DNA from: JBFGJY01 sp041576975
GTDB lineage: Bacteria > Pseudomonadota > Gammaproteobacteria > UBA4575
DNA length: 64,000 bases
Reading direction: 5' to 3'
NCBI GenBank assembly: GCA_041576975.1
Contig: JBFGJY010000004.1
Coordinates: 8,842 to 72,841, forward strand
Made by a program: the position numbers and the translations under genes. Of this stretch, positions 50,244-59,592 are shown one piece after another (within the stretch, counting starts at the first letter, position 1; every line of letters starts with the position of its first letter). Below the pieces are notes generated by a model, which was not told the origin of the DNA, made no database searches, and worked only from the letters and a program-made list of their open reading frames with translations.

Positions 50244-51680
50244 ATGAATAATTTAACTGCAGATTTAATCCTTGCTATGCCTGAAGTTGCATTGTTGCTA
50301 GCGACTTCTGCGGTGTTGATGATCAGCCTATTTGCTGGTCGAGCCAGTGAAGCAGTCGCGTACTGGTTGAGTTTAGTTGCATTAATTGGAACATTTGCAT
50401 TGGTGTATTTTGCCCCACTGCGTACTAATTCATTTGCTTTTGCAGGCATGTACATTGATGACGAGCTGGCTAGTGCCATCAAGTTATTTGTATGTGCAAC
50501 TGTGGCCGTAGTTTTTGTATATGCACGGCCTTACTTAACGCAACGTGCTCATGCAAAAGCTGAGTTTTATATTTTAGGCTTATTTGCAACGCTTGGAATG
50601 TTAGTGATGGCATCTGCACATAATTTTATATTAATCTACTTAGGTCTAGAGCTGCTATCTTTATGTCTATACGCCTTGGTAGCCTATGTGCGTGATTCAG
50701 GCGATGCGTCTGAAGCTGCAATAAAATATTTTGTTTTAGGGGCAATAGCTTCTGGCATGTTGCTGTATGGAATGTCGATTTTATATGGAATATCTGGGAC
50801 ATTGGATTTAGCCGAATTGAACCGTTATTTGGAAAATGTAAATGAATTTAATATACCTTTAGTATTTGCATTAACCTTTGTGGTTGTTGGTGTTGCGTTT
50901 AAATTTGGCGCAATTCCTTTTCATATGTGGGTGCCTGATGTTTATCAAGGCGCACCCACCGCGATTACTTTATTTATCGCCACTGCGCCAAAATTTGCAG
51001 CATATATAATGGCAATACGCCTACTGAGCGATGGGTTACAAGAGTTACTTTCTGATTGGCAAGGAATGCTGATAATTTTAGCTGCTTTATCGTTAATATT
51101 TGGCAATGTTATTGCCATTGCACAAAGTAATATTAAACGCATGCTCGCGTACTCTACGATTTCGCATATTGGATTTGTGCTACTGGGGCTATTGTCCGGT
51201 AACGATTTTGGATATGCCGCCGCGCTTTTTTATACGGTTGTTTACGTTCTTATGGCAGCTGGTGCGTTTGGTGTATTGGTTCTGCTTAGTCATCAAAACA
51301 AAGAAGTGGATGCGCTAGTTCACCTAAAAGGCCTGAGCAGATCTAATCCATGGGTTGCTTTGATGATGTTATTGCTTATGTTTTCAATGGCAGGTGTGCC
51401 TTTGACAGTTGGTTTTTATGCCAAGCTGTATATTTTACAAAGTCTAATTGATAACGACATGTTATGGTTAGCGATACTAGCAATTGTAATGTCTATTATT
51501 GGTGCGTTTTATTATTTGCGTGTAGTGAAATTTATGTATTTTGATGAAGTGGAAGAGAAGCTCTACACACAACATTCAATGCTTGCACAAACGGTGTTAT
51601 CGATTAATGGTTTATCAATTGTGGCATTGTTTATCTTCCCCAATGCATTGCTGAATTACTGTATTCAAGTGATCAATTAA
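50244..51680 (+). CDS. nuoN: NADH-quinone oxidoreductase subunit N
   Basis: 478-aa antiporter-like proton pump subunit next to NuoK. IYLGLELLSLCLYALVAYVR carries the conserved Glu. FKFGAIPFHMWVPDVYQGAP holds the pumping Lys, and MLAYSTISHIGFVLLGLL is typical. It is the last gene of the nuo operon. No terminator hairpin is seen before the tRNA-fMet promoter 36 bp on. Confidence 0.96.
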   Translation: MNNLTADLILAMPEVALLLATSAVLMISLFAGRASEAVAYWLSLVALIGTFALVYFAPLRTNSFAFAGMYIDDELASAIKLFVCATVAVVFVYARPYLTQRAHAKAEFYILGLFATLGMLVMASAHNFILIYLGLELLSLCLYALVAYVRDSGDASEAAIKYFVLGAIASGMLLYGMSILYGISGTLDLAELNRYLENVNEFNIPLVFALTFVVVGVAFKFGAIPFHMWVPDVYQGAPTAITLFIATAPKFAAYIMAIRLLSDGLQELLSDWQGMLIILAALSLIFGNVIAIAQSNIKRMLAYSTISHIGFVLLGLLSGNDFGYAAALFYTVVYVLMAAGAFGVLVLLSHQNKEVDALVHLKGLSRSNPWVALMMLLLMFSMAGVPLTVGFYAKLYILQSLIDNDMLWLAILAIVMSIIGAFYYLRVVKFMYFDEVEEKLYTQHSMLAQTVLSINGLSIVALFIFPNALLNYCIQVIN

Positions 51681-51715
51681 ATAAAATGGGCAATTCACGC
51701 AATTTAGTAGATAAC

Positions 51716-51744
51716 TTGAAAAGACTAGATTGAATCAGTACACT
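51716..51744 (+). promoter_or_regulatory. Promoter of tRNA-fMet
   Basis: TTGAAA (51716-51721), a 17-bp spacer and TACACT (51739-51744). The predicted start is a few nt before the mature tRNA. Confidence 0.5.
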
Positions 51745-51756
51745 CCCGCTTCCTGG

Positions 51757-51833
51757 TGCGGGGTGGAGCAGTCTGGCAGCTCGTCGGGCTCATAACCCGA
51801 AGGTCGCAGGTTCAAATCCTGCCCCCGCTACCA
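51757..51833 (+). tRNA. Initiator tRNA-fMet (anticodon CAT)
   Basis: 77-nt tRNA. Initiator features are present: position 1 and 72 are unpaired (T opposite T), followed by GCGGGG/CCCCGC. The anticodon stem has three consecutive G-C pairs (CGGGCTCATAACCCG). The T arm is GCAGGTTCAAATCCTGC and the CCA end is encoded. It corresponds to metY, which in E. coli lies just before rimP; here three extra genes intervene. Confidence 0.97.
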
Positions 51834-51918
51834 ATCGCATCACACTACAATTCTTCAGCAACATTCTTGCGGTTAGGATCCCGACGCGGGCTCAAATTCC
51901 ATATCTTGGCGATGTTCA

Positions 51919-51945
51919 CAGGTTCAAATCCTGCCCCCGCTACCA
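51919..51945 (+). repeat. Exact 27-bp duplicate of the tRNA-fMet 3' end
   Basis: The last 27 bases of the tRNA, from CAGGTTC to CTACCA (51807-51833), recur without a mismatch at 51919-51945, 112 bp downstream. The 85 bp between are unrelated or only vaguely tRNA-like. This is the signature of an att site duplicated by an integrative element, or of a second tRNA gene decayed except for its 3' end. Confidence 0.85.
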
Positions 51946-52236
51946 AAAGATTTGCACCTAATTGATATCGCGCATCTATTTTTGGTCTCGCACGAATAAT
52001 TCTGCCACTAGTCTAAAAAGTAGGTGTAGCAGCTTTTTGCTACAAATTAATTTGCGTGTAATACAAACACACAAGTGTCCCACGCGCATGAATTATGCGA
52101 GTCCACCTGAGCTCGCCACGAACACGTAGCGATGCAATAAGTTGTTTCTTGTGAACTTATTCCTAATCACACATTGTCAAAGTAGTAATATAGCTACTAC
52201 TATATTTTTACAAATCAACGGAAATAAGAAATTAAT
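51946..52236. other. Non-coding stretch between the tRNA-fMet duplicate and the DUF1840 gene
   Basis: About 290 bp without a convincing gene. It contains a small hairpin GTAGCA-N6-TGCTAC near 52027-52044 and an AGTAG/CTACT inverted repeat near 52182-52200. No integrase remnant is readable. Confidence 0.5.
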
Positions 52237-52551
52237 ATGCTGATAACATTTCAAACTGATTCATATGCCAACATTACAATGTTTGGTGATATTGCGCTAA
52301 AGCTTCTTAAATACATGGGACATAGTGGTACAGTGCCTGGGGCCATAAAGGCTGAAGATATACCCATTGCATTGGACATGCTAAAACAGGCGGTAAGCGC
52401 TGAAATAAAATCTGCTGGCGATAAACCCGATGCTGAACTGGATGAAGATGAAGCAGAAATTTACGTAAGTATAGATAAAAGAGCCAAACCCTTAATTGAA
52501 TTACTTGAAGCAGCAGCGGCTCAAAATGAGGATGTCATGTGGGACAAATAA
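52237..52551 (+). CDS. DUF1840-family protein
   Basis: 104-aa acidic soluble protein matching DUF1840: it starts MLITFQTDSYANITMFGDIA then KLLKYMGHSGTVPGAI, followed by LDMLKQAV and the later VSIDKRAKPLIELLEAA and DVMWDK end. The function of the family is unknown. It is a stand-alone gene downstream of tRNA-fMet and before the patatin-like gene. Confidence 0.85.
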   Translation: MLITFQTDSYANITMFGDIALKLLKYMGHSGTVPGAIKAEDIPIALDMLKQAVSAEIKSAGDKPDAELDEDEAEIYVSIDKRAKPLIELLEAAAAQNEDVMWDK

Positions 52552-52650
52552 ATTTACATCGCATGTTATTGGACTGAATTTTTTAAATACTATTCAGCAC
52601 TGGTAGTGTTTAAATAAATTTTTCAGGTTAATTTTATCGGACTCAAGTAA

Positions 52651-53571
52651 GTGGGTAAAAAAACTAAAATATCACTAGTACTGGGCAGTGGTGCCGCAAG
52701 AGGTCTGGCACATATTGGTGTTATACGCTGTTTAGAAGAACGTGATTTTGAGATTCAATATATCTCCGGGGCATCCATGGGGGCCTTGATAGGGGGTATT
52801 TATGCTGCGGGTGAGCTTGATCTTTATTCCGACTGGGTAAGTGCATTAAAACGGAGAAACATTATTCGTTTACTTGGTGTTTCGTTTAGCAAAAAATCTA
52901 TTTTTAAAGGTGGAAGGATAATAGAAGTGCTAAAAGAGATGATAGGAGATCGCGATATTGAGAATTTGCCTATCGGATTTACTGCTGTTGCAACTGATGT
53001 AATTGAGCAGAAAGAGATTTGGCTTACACAAGGTTCATTGTTTGAAGCGATTCGAGCTTCATGCGCCGTGCCAATGATATTTTCACCAGTCAAGGTTTCG
53101 GGCCGACTGCTTATAGATGGTGGCATAATTAATCCAGTGCCGATAACACCCACATTAAATGTTAATACTGAGCTAACAATTGCAGTTGTGTTAAACGGCC
53201 CACCGGAAACATTTAAAAGTGACTCAAGAAAGGTACCGAATAGTAATAATGAAGATGAAGCTACTAATAAGTATCAATTGGGGATTGATAAGTTCATTGA
53301 CGGATTGCTGCCAAAAGGTATGCCTGAAAAAAATAAGGAAGATTTGGGTTTTTTTAACCTCATTACTCAGTCTATGGACACCATGCAATCATCAATCGCG
53401 CGATTTAAGCTTGCAGCTTATCGTCCGGATATTGTAGTAGAAATTCCACGTAATATTTGCGGTTGGTTTGAATTTGACCGTGCAAAAGAGTTAATTGAGT
53501 TTGGGTATAAACGAGCTGATTATACCTTAACAAGATATGATGAAACCTTAGCGCGAAGGCAGTCAAATTAA
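52651..53571 (+). CDS. Patatin-like phospholipase/esterase (RssA-like)
   Basis: 306-aa cytoplasmic serine hydrolase. The oxyanion motif LGSGAARGLAHIGV is at 11-24, the nucleophile Ser42 sits in SGASMGALIGG (GxSxG), and the dyad Asp156 is in LLIDGGIINPVP. The catalytic site is complete, so it is probably an active acyl hydrolase; the substrate is unknown. The start is GTG at 52651. E. coli RssA is the closest family I can name. The C-terminal part (about 190-306) is less conserved. Confidence 0.88.
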   Translation: MGKKTKISLVLGSGAARGLAHIGVIRCLEERDFEIQYISGASMGALIGGIYAAGELDLYSDWVSALKRRNIIRLLGVSFSKKSIFKGGRIIEVLKEMIGDRDIENLPIGFTAVATDVIEQKEIWLTQGSLFEAIRASCAVPMIFSPVKVSGRLLIDGGIINPVPITPTLNVNTELTIAVVLNGPPETFKSDSRKVPNSNNEDEATNKYQLGIDKFIDGLLPKGMPEKNKEDLGFFNLITQSMDTMQSSIARFKLAAYRPDIVVEIPRNICGWFEFDRAKELIEFGYKRADYTLTRYDETLARRQSN

Positions 53572-53815
53572 TAATTCCAGTCTTTGATGATGAATACTTA
53601 GTATTATGACACTATCAGGATGGGAGCTGCAGGATGCTATCGTTGTCCAGTTGAGAACTGTAGGTATGTTAGATCTAGCAATATCAGCTATGAGATCGGT
53701 ATTTAATACAATTCCAATCTGGAAACTGTTGCCCAGAAGTATGTACAATAGTGCAGTTAACCTGTAAAAATGCTGATATTTAAAATTTCTATAAAAAGTA
53801 TGAGGAGTTTTTCAA

Positions 53816-54178
53816 ATGAGTGAAGCAAGTTTGTATGACCGTCTCGGTGGAGGCGACAAAATTAGGCAGATCGTAGCCGATATATGGGTAAACCATACCA
53901 GCAATCCTAAGATTAAAAACCGTTATGTAAATAGTGACGGTGAACATGTCAAACAAGTCGTTTGGGAGTTTTTCTGCTCTGGAATTGGCGGACCTCAGGA
54001 ATATACCGGTAAGGACATGCTCACCGCTCACACAGGCATGAATATTAATGATGAAGAGTTTAATGCAGTCACTGATGATGTGCTTGCTGCCTTAGATAAA
54101 AACAACGTAGGCCAAAAAGAAAGAGACGAAGTGCTCTGTATTTTATATTCTATGAAAGGTGATATTGTCCACGTCTGA
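53816..54178 (+). CDS. Truncated hemoglobin, group I-like
   Basis: 120-aa 2/2 globin, probably binding heme and acting on O2 or NO. LYDRLGGGDKIRQIVADIW opens the fold. The GG-containing loop FFCSGIGGPQEYTGKDM and the proximal His in LTAHTGMNI are present. The usual Phe-Tyr at B9-B10 appears to be Ile-Trp (ADIWVNH), so the distal pocket differs from most group I proteins. A good ribosome site (TGAGGAG) precedes it and a strong terminator follows. Confidence 0.88.
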   Translation: MSEASLYDRLGGGDKIRQIVADIWVNHTSNPKIKNRYVNSDGEHVKQVVWEFFCSGIGGPQEYTGKDMLTAHTGMNINDEEFNAVTDDVLAALDKNNVGQKERDEVLCILYSMKGDIVHV

Positions 54179-54208
54179 GCCCATATCACTTTCAATACGT
54201 TTAAATAA

Positions 54209-54238
54209 AAGCCTGGGCACTTAGTTCGGGCTTTTTTT
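54209..54238 (+). terminator. Intrinsic terminator after the globin gene
   Basis: AAGCCTG pairs with CGGGCTT (one G-T wobble), followed by TTTTTTT (54232-54238). It lies about 30 bp after the globin stop. Confidence 0.85.
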
Positions 54239-54438
54239 ATGTATCATTTGTCAGGTCAAATGAACCGCTAAGAAAAATGCTAAGCTATGCATCGCATTTA
54301 TTTAGATTATCGCTTTCAACTCAGTCTTTTAAGAAGATCTGACCACTGCGTTTGTGAATGCAGCCGCTGAGTTTTCATGTAATTTCACTGAATTTCCCTC
54401 ATCGGTAAGTGTCTAAACAGCCATGACAGCGATGTGGG

Positions 54439-54467
54439 TTGATGAAGACTGTCTTTTTACCTATAAT
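54439..54467 (+). promoter_or_regulatory. Strong sigma-70 promoter in the globin-rimP gap
   Basis: TTGATG (54439-54444), exactly 17 bp, and a perfect TATAAT (54462-54467). A start near 54474 is followed by two stem-loops and a terminator, not by a gene. Confidence 0.75.
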
Positions 54468-54473
54468 AATTCT

Positions 54474-54538
54474 TGTTTAGTCAAATGGTAAGTCATTGTT
54501 TGATCAATGATTTGAAGGGCCCCAAGTGGGCCTTTTTT
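54474..54538 (+). ncRNA. Predicted small RNA of about 65 nt
   Basis: From the promoter above, the transcript would contain a stem-loop (TCAAA/TTTGA outer, TCATTG/CAATGA inner, 54481-54514). An eight-pair intrinsic terminator (54515-54538) follows. There is no open frame of interest. It is either a free small RNA or the prematurely terminated leader of the rimP-nusA operon. I recognise no known RNA family. Confidence 0.5.
54515..54538 (+). terminator. Intrinsic terminator of the predicted small RNA
   Basis: AAGGGCCC pairs with GGGCCTTT around the loop CAAGT (one G-T), and TTTTTT follows at 54533-54538. Confidence 0.9.
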
Positions 54539-54575
54539 ATTGCTTGCGCAAGCTTTGATCCCATTATTTGGGCAG

Positions 54576-54605
54576 TTGCCAAATAGATGAGGCCGCTTGT
54601 AAATT
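54576..54605 (+). promoter_or_regulatory. Possible promoter of the rimP operon
   Basis: TTGCCA (54576-54581), an 18-bp spacer and TAAATT (54600-54605). The transcript would start near 54612 and meet a terminator hairpin before rimP. Confidence 0.45.
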
Positions 54606-54632
54606 ACAGAGTCATAGGGAAGTGAACTAGAG

Positions 54633-54660
54633 AAAAATGGGCCTGGGAGCCCATTTTTTT
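54633..54660 (+). terminator. Terminator/attenuator immediately before rimP
   Basis: AAAAATGGGC (54633-54642) pairs with GCCCATTTTT (54649-54658) around the loop CTGGGA, with a T-run to 54660. It ends 9 nt before the rimP start. Read-through must be regulated for the operon to be expressed. Control by NusA, as reported for the E. coli nusA operon leader, is a plausible inference. Confidence 0.85.
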
Positions 54661-54669
54661 ATTGTGCAA

Positions 54670-55146
54670 ATGATTTTATATAGAGATCCTTTTGGTATAG
54701 CACCAATAATTGAGCCGGTAATTGTTGGCATGGGCTATGACTTTTGGGGGCTCGAATGTCAATCCGGCGTAAGGGCCGCACAGGTGCGGGTATACATTGA
54801 CCGGAATGACGGTGTGACATTAGATGATTGTTCTCGAGTTAGTCAGCAATTAAGCGCTGTTTTAGATGTAGAAGATCCAATTCAAGTGCCGTATACCTTG
54901 GAAATCTCATCACCGGGAATAAATCGGCCATTGTTTAGTGTCGATCAAATGAAAAGTGTTATTGGCAGTAGAGTGAAAATAAAGACCTTATGGCCAGTCG
55001 AAGAGCGTAGGAATATTAGTGGAATTTTAGAAAAAGTTGGAGATGAAAATATCAAGATAAAGGTTGACGGTGATAATTTTTTCACTGTACCAGTGAATGC
55101 TATTAAAAAAGCAAAATTAGATATAGATATTAAATTTAATGATTGA
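54670..55146 (+). CDS. rimP: Ribosome maturation factor RimP
   Basis: 158-aa factor for 30S assembly. The alpha/beta N-terminal domain has IIEPVIVGMGYDFWGLEC and DDCSRVSQQLSAVLDVED, then YTLEISSPGINRPLF. The SH3-like C-terminal domain is about 90-155. I chose the ATG at 54670 (MILYRDPFG); the longer frame from 54637 would translate the terminator hairpin itself and adds residues not typical of the family. It is the first gene of rimP-nusA-infB-rbfA-truB. Confidence 0.92.
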   Translation: MILYRDPFGIAPIIEPVIVGMGYDFWGLECQSGVRAAQVRVYIDRNDGVTLDDCSRVSQQLSAVLDVEDPIQVPYTLEISSPGINRPLFSVDQMKSVIGSRVKIKTLWPVEERRNISGILEKVGDENIKIKVDGDNFFTVPVNAIKKAKLDIDIKFND

Positions 55147-55164
55147 TTTTTGAGTTATTTAAGT

Positions 55165-56670
55165 ATGAACAAAGAAATTTTGTTAGTCGTTGATGCAGTT
55201 TCAAACGAGAAAGGCGTGGAAAAAGAAATTATCTTTGAGGCCATCGAGGCAGCTCTAGCTACTGCAACACGTAAAAAGCATGGTCTAGAAATGGATGCGC
55301 GGGTTGAAATCGATCGTGAGTCTGGTGATTACGAATCTTATCGGCGTTGGTTGGTTATGGATGATGAAGATCCAGAATTTGAATCTCCAGAAAGACAGAT
55401 ATTGTATAGCTATGCGATCAAAGACCATCCCAACATTCAAGTAGGAGAATATATCGAAGAACCTATTGAATCTGTAGCTTTTGGTCGTATTTCCGCACAC
55501 ACTGCAAAACAAGTAATTGTTCAAAAAGTGCGAGAAGCAGAAAGGTCGCAAGTTGTGGAAGCGTTTAAAGATCGAGTCGGTGAGCTCGTGATGGGAGTAG
55601 TCAAACGCAGCGATCACTCTGGCACCTACATTGATTTGGGTGGAAATGCTGAGGGCTTTATCCCGCGTGAACACATGATCCCACGGGAGGCGATGCGACC
55701 TGGCGATCGAGTTCGAGCATTTTTGCAAGAAGTTCGTGAGGAGGCTCGTGGCCCGCAATTGTTTTTAACACGAACCGCGCCAGAATTTCTAATTGAATTG
55801 TTTAAGCTTGAGGTTCCCGAAGTCGGCCAGGGACTTATAGAAGTGCTATCAGCAGCGCGTGATCCAGGGCTTCGTGCGAAAATTGCAGTGAAATCTAATG
55901 ACCCTAGATTGGACCCCGTTGGTGCTTGTGTAGGAATGCGTGGTTCTCGTGTGCAATCAGTATCGAATGAGCTTGCAGGTGAACGCATCGATATTATCCT
56001 TGCGGACGAAAATCCAGCCCAGTTTGTGATCAATGCGATGTCGCCTGCTGCTGTTACTTCTATTGTAATGGATGAAGATAAAAAGAGCATGGACATTGCT
56101 GTCGATGAGGAAAAGCTTTCTCAAGCAATTGGTAGAGGAGGACAAAATGTTAAATTGGCCAGTCAACTTACTGGCTGGGAGTTAAATGTAATGACGGAGG
56201 GGCAGGCAGAAGAGAAGAGTGAAACAGAAACCCGTCAAATAATAGAGATGTTTATGTCACAACTTGATGTGGATGAAGAAGTAGCAGTCATTTTGGCACA
56301 AGAAGGCTTTTCCAGCGTTGAAGAAATCGCTTATGTACCTCCAAAAGAATTAGTTGAAGTTGAAGAATTTGATGAAGAAATTGTCGAAGAATTACGCACA
56401 CGAGCACGTGATGTTTTGCTGACCTCAGCGATTGCAATGGAGGAAAAATTTGCCGATGTAGAACCTTCAGCGGACTTATTGAATATGGAAGGTATGGATA
56501 AAGAACTAGCCTTTGAACTTGCTTGTAGAGGAATCTCGACCATGGAAGATTTGGCAGAGCAAGCAGTAGATGATCTGTTAGATATACAAGGCCTTGATGC
56601 TGATCGCGCAGGGGCTTTGATAATGCTTGCGCGTGCACCATGGTTTGAAAACGAAGGTGCTACAAGCTAA
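55165..56670 (+). CDS. nusA: Transcription termination/antitermination protein NusA
   Basis: 501-aa RNA polymerase-binding factor. The N-terminal domain starts [16 protein letters not shown]. The S1 domain has [19 protein letters not shown], and two KH domains include [18 protein letters not shown] and [17 protein letters not shown]. Two C-terminal acidic repeats (about 355-500) are present, as in enteric NusA. I chose the ATG at 55165; a TTG 15 nt upstream is less likely. It may autoregulate this operon through the upstream hairpins. Confidence 0.97.
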   Translation: MNKEILLVVDAVSNEKGVEKEIIFEAIEAALATATRKKHGLEMDARVEIDRESGDYESYRRWLVMDDEDPEFESPERQILYSYAIKDHPNIQVGEYIEEPIESVAFGRISAHTAKQVIVQKVREAERSQVVEAFKDRVGELVMGVVKRSDHSGTYIDLGGNAEGFIPREHMIPREAMRPGDRVRAFLQEVREEARGPQLFLTRTAPEFLIELFKLEVPEVGQGLIEVLSAARDPGLRAKIAVKSNDPRLDPVGACVGMRGSRVQSVSNELAGERIDIILADENPAQFVINAMSPAAVTSIVMDEDKKSMDIAVDEEKLSQAIGRGGQNVKLASQLTGWELNVMTEGQAEEKSETETRQIIEMFMSQLDVDEEVAVILAQEGFSSVEEIAYVPPKELVEVEEFDEEIVEELRTRARDVLLTSAIAMEEKFADVEPSADLLNMEGMDKELAFELACRGISTMEDLAEQAVDDLLDIQGLDADRAGALIMLARAPWFENEGATS

Positions 56671-56708
56671 CAGATCAATTGATAAATTTTTAAGATAATT
56701 AATTAACA

Positions 56709-59210
56709 ATGTCTGAAGTAACCGTTAAACAGCTAGCAGAAGTAGTGAATACTCCTATTGAGAAACTGCTTGAACAGTTTTCTGAAGCCGGTTTGGACTT
56801 TAATGCACCAGATCAAATTGTTAGTGACGAGCAAAAAATGCAATTACTCGATCATTTGCGTAATAACCGCAGCAAGGCTGCTTCACTTCCATCTGACGAT
56901 GGCAGAAAAATAACTCTACGCAGAAAGAGCACATCTCAACTAAAAGTTAGTGGAGCGCAAGGACGTGGTAGCGCTACTAGCGCTACTGTAAACGTGGAAG
57001 TACGACGCAAACGAACTTATGTAAAGCGCAGCGTTGTTTTAGAAGAAGAGGCAAAAGCAGAACAAGAACGATTAGAAAAAGAAGCAGTTAGAGAAAAAGA
57101 AGTCGCTGCACAATTGGAGAAAGCTGCTCAAGAAGCTGAGGCAAAAGCCAAATTAGAAGAACAAGAAAAACAAGAGGCAGCTCAAAAAAGTGTGGTGACG
57201 ATAGTGGAGGACGTGACGCAAGTTGTGTCCAAACCAGAAGAAGAACACGCTATAGAAACACCAGCAACCACAGTAAAAACAGAGAGACCAGAACCTGCTC
57301 AACCTGAAAGAGTTGAGAGTGACACCAAGATCAAGCGACGAGAACTCCATGTCGCAAGTGATAAGCGCGGCAAACGTAAAGCTAAGCCTAAACATCGCCG
57401 ACCTGGAAAAGTAGCCCCCAGTGATAAACATAAGTTTGAAAAACCAACTGAACCTATCAAGCGGGAAATATTAGTTCCAGAAAACATTTCGGTTTCTGAC
57501 CTTGCACAAAAAATGGCGATCAAGGCAGCAGAAGTGATTGCCGTTATGATGAAATTGGGCGTGATGGCCACGATAAATCAGGTCATAGATCAAGATACTG
57601 CGATTCTCGTTGTTGAAGAGCTGGGCCACGATGCAAAGCCCATGCAAGCAGCAGATATTGAGGCTGATGTACTACAAGTCGAATATGATACCTCTGAAGC
57701 ACACACACGTAACCCTGTGGTTACAGTTATGGGGCATGTTGATCATGGTAAAACATCTCTGCTCGACTATATTCGTCGCACCAAGGTTGCGTCTGGCGAA
57801 GCTGGTGGAATCACTCAACATATCGGAGCGTATAGTGTGAAAACTGGTAAGGGTACGATCACTTTTTTGGATACACCTGGCCACGCTGCATTTACAGCCA
57901 TGCGTGCAAGAGGAGCTGAAGTGACTGATATCGTTGTATTGGTTGTTGCAGCCGATGATGGTGTGATGCCGCAAACGAAAGAGGGCATTGAGCATTCGCG
58001 AGCGGCTAATGTACCAATGATTATAGCAGTCAATAAGATAGATAAAGAAGATTCAGATCCAGAGCGCGTACGTAATGAGCTAGCCGCACATAATGTAATT
58101 CCGGAAGAGTGGGGTGGTGATAATATTTTCGTTAATGTCTCAGCTAAAACTGGAAAAGGCATAGATGATTTACTTGAAGCAATTTCTTTGCAAGCCGAGA
58201 TATTAGAATTAAAAGCCGTTAATTATGGTCCAGCAACTGGTGTAGTGATTGAATCCTCGTTAGATAAGGGCCGTGGTCCGGTCGCTACAGTGCTAGTTCA
58301 ACAGGGTAAGTTATCAAAAGGAGATATGCTTTTAACCGGAGAAGAGTTCGGACGCGTACGCGCGATGTTTGATGAGCATGGTAAAGAGATTGATACTGCT
58401 GGACCTTCGACTCCAGTAGTCGTACTTGGCCTATCAGGAGCATCAAATGCAGGGGATGAGGCCATTGTGGTAACAGATGAACGCAAGGTACGTGAAATAG
58501 TTGATCTACGTAAAAGTAAATCCAGAGATACGAAATTTGCAGCGCAACAAGCTGCAAAATTGGAAAATGTATTTAATCAATTGGGTGAAGGTGAAGCGGC
58601 CTCGATAAATGTTTTAATCAAGGCGGATGTGCAAGGTAGTGCAGAGGCCCTACGAGATTCGTTAGAAAACCTGTCTACCGACGAAGTCAAAGTTAAGATT
58701 GTAATGGCAAGCGTCGGTGGTATAAATGAGTCGGACATCAATCTAGCAGAGGCTTCCAATGCAATTGTGATTGGTTTCAATGTTCGCGCGGATAATGCTG
58801 CCAAACGCGCTGCAGTGGATTTGGGTATTGATATTCGCTATTACAGTATCATTTACGAAACAATCGATGATGTGAAGAAGGCAATGAGTGGATTGCTTTC
58901 TCCAGAATTACGCGAAGAGATAATTGGTCTTGCAGAAGTAAAAGATGTATTTAGATCTTCTAGAATGGGTGCTGTCGCAGGTACACAAGTAATTGAAGGT
59001 GTTATAAAGCGTGGTAATCCTATACGTGTACTGCGTGATAATGTCGTAATTTATGAGGGTGAGCTTGAGTCATTGCGTCGTCATAAGGATGATGTAAATG
59101 AGGTACGTGCGGGTACCGAGTGTGGGATTGCAGTCAAAAATTACAATGACGTTAAGGCCGGTGATCAAATTGAAGTGTATGAGCGAACCGAAGTCGCTCG
59201 TACTCTATAA
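56709..59210 (+). CDS. infB: Translation initiation factor IF-2
   Basis: 833-aa GTPase that places initiator tRNA on the 30S subunit. There is an N-terminal IF2-N module ([19 protein letters not shown]), a long charged helical linker (about 100-250, Glu/Ala/Lys-rich) and a second IF2-N-like module. The G domain has [12 protein letters not shown] (G1), [17 protein letters not shown] (G3) and NKID (G4). The C-terminal domains are complete. An internal start, as in E. coli, is possible but was not assigned. Confidence 0.98.
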   Translation: MSEVTVKQLAEVVNTPIEKLLEQFSEAGLDFNAPDQIVSDEQKMQLLDHLRNNRSKAASLPSDDGRKITLRRKSTSQLKVSGAQGRGSATSATVNVEVRRKRTYVKRSVVLEEEAKAEQERLEKEAVREKEVAAQLEKAAQEAEAKAKLEEQEKQEAAQKSVVTIVEDVTQVVSKPEEEHAIETPATTVKTERPEPAQPERVESDTKIKRRELHVASDKRGKRKAKPKHRRPGKVAPSDKHKFEKPTEPIKREILVPENISVSDLAQKMAIKAAEVIAVMMKLGVMATINQVIDQDTAILVVEELGHDAKPMQAADIEADVLQVEYDTSEAHTRNPVVTVMGHVDHGKTSLLDYIRRTKVASGEAGGITQHIGAYSVKTGKGTITFLDTPGHAAFTAMRARGAEVTDIVVLVVAADDGVMPQTKEGIEHSRAANVPMIIAVNKIDKEDSDPERVRNELAAHNVIPEEWGGDNIFVNVSAKTGKGIDDLLEAISLQAEILELKAVNYGPATGVVIESSLDKGRGPVATVLVQQGKLSKGDMLLTGEEFGRVRAMFDEHGKEIDTAGPSTPVVVLGLSGASNAGDEAIVVTDERKVREIVDLRKSKSRDTKFAAQQAAKLENVFNQLGEGEAASINVLIKADVQGSAEALRDSLENLSTDEVKVKIVMASVGGINESDINLAEASNAIVIGFNVRADNAAKRAAVDLGIDIRYYSIIYETIDDVKKAMSGLLSPELREEIIGLAEVKDVFRSSRMGAVAGTQVIEGVIKRGNPIRVLRDNVVIYEGELESLRRHKDDVNEVRAGTECGIAVKNYNDVKAGDQIEVYERTEVARTL

Positions 59211-59238
59211 TAACTCTTGAAATAGAGTAATACTCAAA

Positions 59239-59589
59239 GTGCAACAAGAATCTTCTAGACCGTTACGAGTCGGAGAGCAACTTCGACGCGAACTTTCAAC
59301 TTTATTGCGCAACGAAGTAAAAGATCCACGTATTTCAGAAATCATAATTTATGATGTTGTAGTAACAAAAGACTTAAGTTTGGCAAGAGTATATTTTAGT
59401 CCATTGGATATTCAGCAAGATGCGACTGAATGTCTTATTGGTCTCGATAGGGCTACTGGTTTTTTGCGCACACTGCTCAGTCGTAAATTAAATTTACGCA
59501 GAATGCCAGAACTACGATTTATTGTTGATGATACCGAGGCAAAAAGCGAAAGAATAGAGCAACTGATCCAAAAGAGTTTCAACAAATAA
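59239..59589 (+). CDS. rbfA: Ribosome-binding factor A
   Basis: 116-aa KH-like 30S maturation factor needed for cold adaptation. The fold is clear from RVGEQLRRELSTLLRNEVKD, then PRISEI and LSLARVYFSPL, and from LNLRRMPELRFIVDDTEAKS at the C-terminus. The start is GTG at 59239. It lies between infB and truB; truB starts 3 nt after its stop. Confidence 0.97.
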   Translation: MQQESSRPLRVGEQLRRELSTLLRNEVKDPRISEIIIYDVVVTKDLSLARVYFSPLDIQQDATECLIGLDRATGFLRTLLSRKLNLRRMPELRFIVDDTEAKSERIEQLIQKSFNK

Positions 59590-59592
59590 TCA

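Noticed and set aside
51756..51965. Plus-strand frame through tRNA-fMet and its duplicate
   Set aside because: It merely translates the tRNA and the 27-bp repeat; there is no ribosome site.
54637..54669. Longer RimP start at 54637
   Set aside because: The extra codons are the terminator hairpin; the downstream ATG fits the family better.
55285..56096. Long antisense frames opposite nusA
   Set aside because: They mirror a strongly conserved gene and have no family-like content.
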